From positions 7,062,001-7,126,000 of the forward strand of contig NC_086351.1 in assembly GCF_036324505.1 (NCBI RefSeq): a DNA stretch of 64,000 nt, given 5' to 3'. A program made the position numbers and the translations under genes. Numbering within the stretch: the stretch's first letter is position 1; every line of letters starts with the position of its first letter. Of this stretch, positions 61,326 to 64,000 are shown in pieces. Under the pieces are notes generated by a model. It was given only the letters and a program-made list of their open reading frames with translations. It was not told the DNA's origin and searched no databases. The stretch comes from Eleginops maclovinus. Its lineage: Eukaryota; Chordata; Actinopteri; Perciformes; Eleginopidae.

Positions 61326-62395
61326 ATTCAAGGGACTTCAGTATGTTTACATTATTTCCATCTATATAATAAAGAGCACAAAACTTTGGATTCAAAATTC
61401 ACCAATAAAGGAAAAAAAAGGATGCAAGAGAAGAAGAGTGAAGAGAGAGACAGCTGGACGTCAGAGAAATCAACAAAAGAAAAAGTAAACATTAGCGGGA
61501 AAACAGCATTAACTCAGCAGGGTTTGAAGACAGGTTAATGGAAAACAAAATGTGAATCATTCTTGGACGGCTATTGAATGGAAAACCTCGATAAATGCTG
61601 CCGTCAGTTTAAATTACGCCACTGTTCCAGCCGTTATCAGCACAACAGACTCTTTTCTCTCAGCTCAAACAAAACCATCCTTTTTAAATCAATAAAATGA
61701 CTTTTAAATCAAAATATTGCGAGTTTATTTCTTATGTACAAAGCATTGTAGTATGCAGGATAATGTGCAATTCCTTAGCCATTATTTATGTCAAAGTTGA
61801 ATTCAAATAAGTTTGGGAAACTTCGTTAAGGTTAGTCATGTTTGAAAGGAGCTTTCAAGAGCACAACGCTTCATTGGTAACAAAAAGTAATAGGACAAGT
61901 TTCCATCCCAGCCAACTTCCTCCGACTTTCCGCCACATTACCTCACTGAGAAAGTTTTCTCATTTTGTACAATTACATTTAAACATAAGGCTCATTAAGG
62001 AGAATATGTGGAGAATTTGCTGTTATCATCTGCATTACTCAAAACGTTCTGTTCCTTAACCATGCATTTTGTGGAATAATTGAAATATATGTTAATTAGA
62101 AAGTACGTTTTTAGGCAATCGGACTAAATGTGGGTGATTTTATCAGCTAGAGTTTCACATAAAGCAGCTGTGTGGTTTGAAGGTGAAGTGAACATTTATT
62201 TTTGTAATGCTGATCTTCTAGGTAAACTCAAACAAGCTTAAAATATCCTCAAAACATGTTTTAAGAAAATAATTTTAGCACAGAAAAACGTTTTTTCTCA
62301 CAAATGTGAAAACAGTTTTTAATTGTCAAACGTAACAAAGTGAAAATCAGACATCCAAGTCAAGCAACAATAACCACATCACATTTTTGAGTGGA

Positions 62396-62408
62396 GGGGG
62401 GGGGGGGG
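62396..62408. repeat. Run of 13 G
   Basis: Homopolymer within the spacer of the inverted repeat; could form a quadruplex or reflect slippage. Confidence 0.9.
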
Positions 62409-63124
62409 ACTTAAAGGTTGGGGAATATCAAGAAGAAACCAAAGTTGATAATTGGAGCCTTTGATGTCCCTTCAGTGTGTTATGTTGTCCTTCAAACGAG
62501 TTAATGTATTTTAGAGAAGTTGCTGCAGTCATTTGAATACATCTGACCAAAACAACAGCAGCTTCCTCATGATTGATAAGAGATGAATAAAGCATAACCA
62601 AGGGCATTGTAAAACGAATTCATTGGGAAAAATCATTATTCCTAACGTTATGTTAAAATATCCATGTCTCTCAAAGCAATAACTGTTTTTTTTATCAGAC
62701 AGGAGACTCTCTTGAAGGGCATTTTGTTTTTATCATTTTCTTTACCACGACTGTCTTGGGTTGTTTTTCTTCTTAGGCCAATTCTTCTTTATTGTTGCTA
62801 TGGGACATTTCCAGTCTGAGCATCAACCTTTCACATCAAAGTGTGATCTTAGATGTTCAGTGATGCCTTGATGTGTTGCCTCTGACCTTCAGTAAAATAT
62901 GCTCTTCATTATTCTGCTTCTTTTTCACTCTTTGTGACTGGTTTCTGTGTTTGACATTGCAGCCATTCACTACCACTCAGCTTATGTTTTTCTAATATCC
63001 TTCAATAACTAACAGAGTTAAATCAATATCATTCACACATCGAATGTATTATGCGTTTCAAAAATGGGTTTGGTCTAAAAATAAAAACAGAAGAAAAAGG
63101 ATTCAAACTCCCATTAGGCAATGT

Positions 63125-63136
63125 CCCCCCCCCCCC
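63125..63136. repeat. Run of 12 C
   Basis: Homopolymer next to the SINE copy at 63155; together with the G-run at 62396 it could pair in single-stranded form. Confidence 0.9.
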
Positions 63137-63154
63137 TCCACTCTAGCATGAATG

Positions 63155-63352
63155 ATGAGAATCAGAATACCTTTATTCATCCCACAGAGGGGACTTTCAC
63201 AGAAGTTTGCATTTGACCCATCGTAGTGCTTTTACGTACGGCGCCTGCGGAGTAGTGTAAGGAATGATGCCTTGCTCAGGTACACTTGGTCTTTCCGGGA
63301 CTTGAACCGGTGACCTTCCGGTTCCCGAGCCAAGTTCCTATGGACTTAGCCA
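63155..63352 (-). mobile_element. tRNA-derived SINE copy
   Basis: The head is at the right: on the minus strand, GGCTAAGTCCATAGGAACTTGG, then a B-box-like CCGGTTCAAGTCC, then CTGAGCAAGGC, and a tail CCCTCTGTGGGATGAATAAA. It resembles the 46991 copy. It lies immediately inside the right arm of the inverted repeat. Confidence 0.82.
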
Positions 63353-63364
63353 TTTTTAAAACTC

Positions 63365-63689
63365 ATCCTACTTAGCTGCGTATGCTAGCAAAAAATAGCA
63401 GACCTCTGGAATGTTCAAACTGAGCAATCAGAATCAGTGAGTGTTCAACTAAGCTGTGTAATATGAAAGGAATACTTAATGAGTATTAAAGGACCCTGTC
63501 AACAGTCTTTCATCTGCATTTCAAAGCTCATTTATTAAAAAGCTGAGCAACATTGTCTTATCAAACAAACAAAAGAGAACAAAGTGAGCCACAGCCCAGA
63601 TGTTTTCCGAGCTTCAGAAAGTAATTCAAGTCTGTGGGAGAAACTCAATGGATTGAGGCGAGGTTGATTGCAAAAGCGACGTTATATTC
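63365..63689 (-). repeat. Right arm of the 2.7-kb inverted repeat
   Basis: Reverse complement of 61003-61325: it starts ATCCTACTTAGCTGCGTATG and ends GACGTTATATTC. Small differences, such as GTCAACAG against GTTTACAG when aligned and an A/C change near the outer end, show that the arms have begun to diverge. Confidence 0.93.
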
Positions 63690-64000
63690 GGAGTTTTAAA
63701 AACTACTTTTTATTTACCAAGTAATGCTGATTTCTTAAATTCTCATTTAAATGTTGCTTTAAATGTCAGCCTGGTTAAAGCATAATATCCTTACAAAACA
63801 ATACCACATAGAAAATAACTCTCTACAAAATAAAATCATGGAAAACATCTGAACATACACAGCAGTCCTCTCAGCTAGTTCATTGTACCCATCTTTTAGT
63901 TTTGTTTTGAAACCATTTTTAGGGAGAAAAACACACTAACTGCTCTTGGCCAAGCATGCCACAGCGCAGTTTGATTAGTTGTCTTCTCTGCTGATTACTT

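Overview
This window comes from a vertebrate nuclear genome, almost certainly a teleost fish. Genes are split by GT-AG introns, exon protein matches are to vertebrate families, and the repeats (tRNA-derived SINEs, hAT elements with 8-bp target duplications, a LINE fragment, long dinucleotide tracts) are typical of fish. No bacterial, viral or CRISPR content was seen. All gene models below were built by hand from splice sites, phase and protein family resemblance.

Layout. 1-4540 (+): 3' part of an Ig/FN3 membrane protein that best fits vsig10l. 4541-9240: repeat-bearing intergenic DNA. 10763-12701 (+): lim2, the lens fibre membrane protein, with a possible 5' UTR exon near 9240. 13039-13941 (-): single-exon free fatty acid receptor-like GPCR. 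15388-18574 (-): Siglec-like receptor with one V-set and three C2-set domains. 20343-22138 (-): a short Siglec-like gene (V-set straight to membrane segment) with several breaks, probably a pseudogene. 23355-27635 (-): CARD-NACHT-LRR gene (NLR family) with one apparent missing base in its last exon. 28621-33243 (+): second full Siglec-like receptor. 34862-53952 (+): complete 17-exon xrcc1, whose introns hold many mobile elements. 54060-64000: no coding gene recognised; a probable non-coding first exon of a rightward gene ends at 57748, and a 2.7-kb inverted-repeat structure lies at 61003-63689.

How the genes relate. The neighbours (vsig10l, lim2, Siglecs; MAG/CD22-type Siglecs beside FFARs; xrcc1) all lie on human chromosome 19q but in separate blocks, so the window looks like a compact fish version of an old linkage group. 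The middle 20 kb is an innate-immunity cluster: three Siglec-like receptors on both strands, an NLR sensor and a short-chain fatty acid receptor. The Siglec-like tails carry Y-x-N (Grb2-type) tyrosines rather than clear ITIMs, and the two intact V-sets appear to lack the arginine normally needed to bind sialic acid. xrcc1 is an unrelated DNA single-strand-break repair scaffold.
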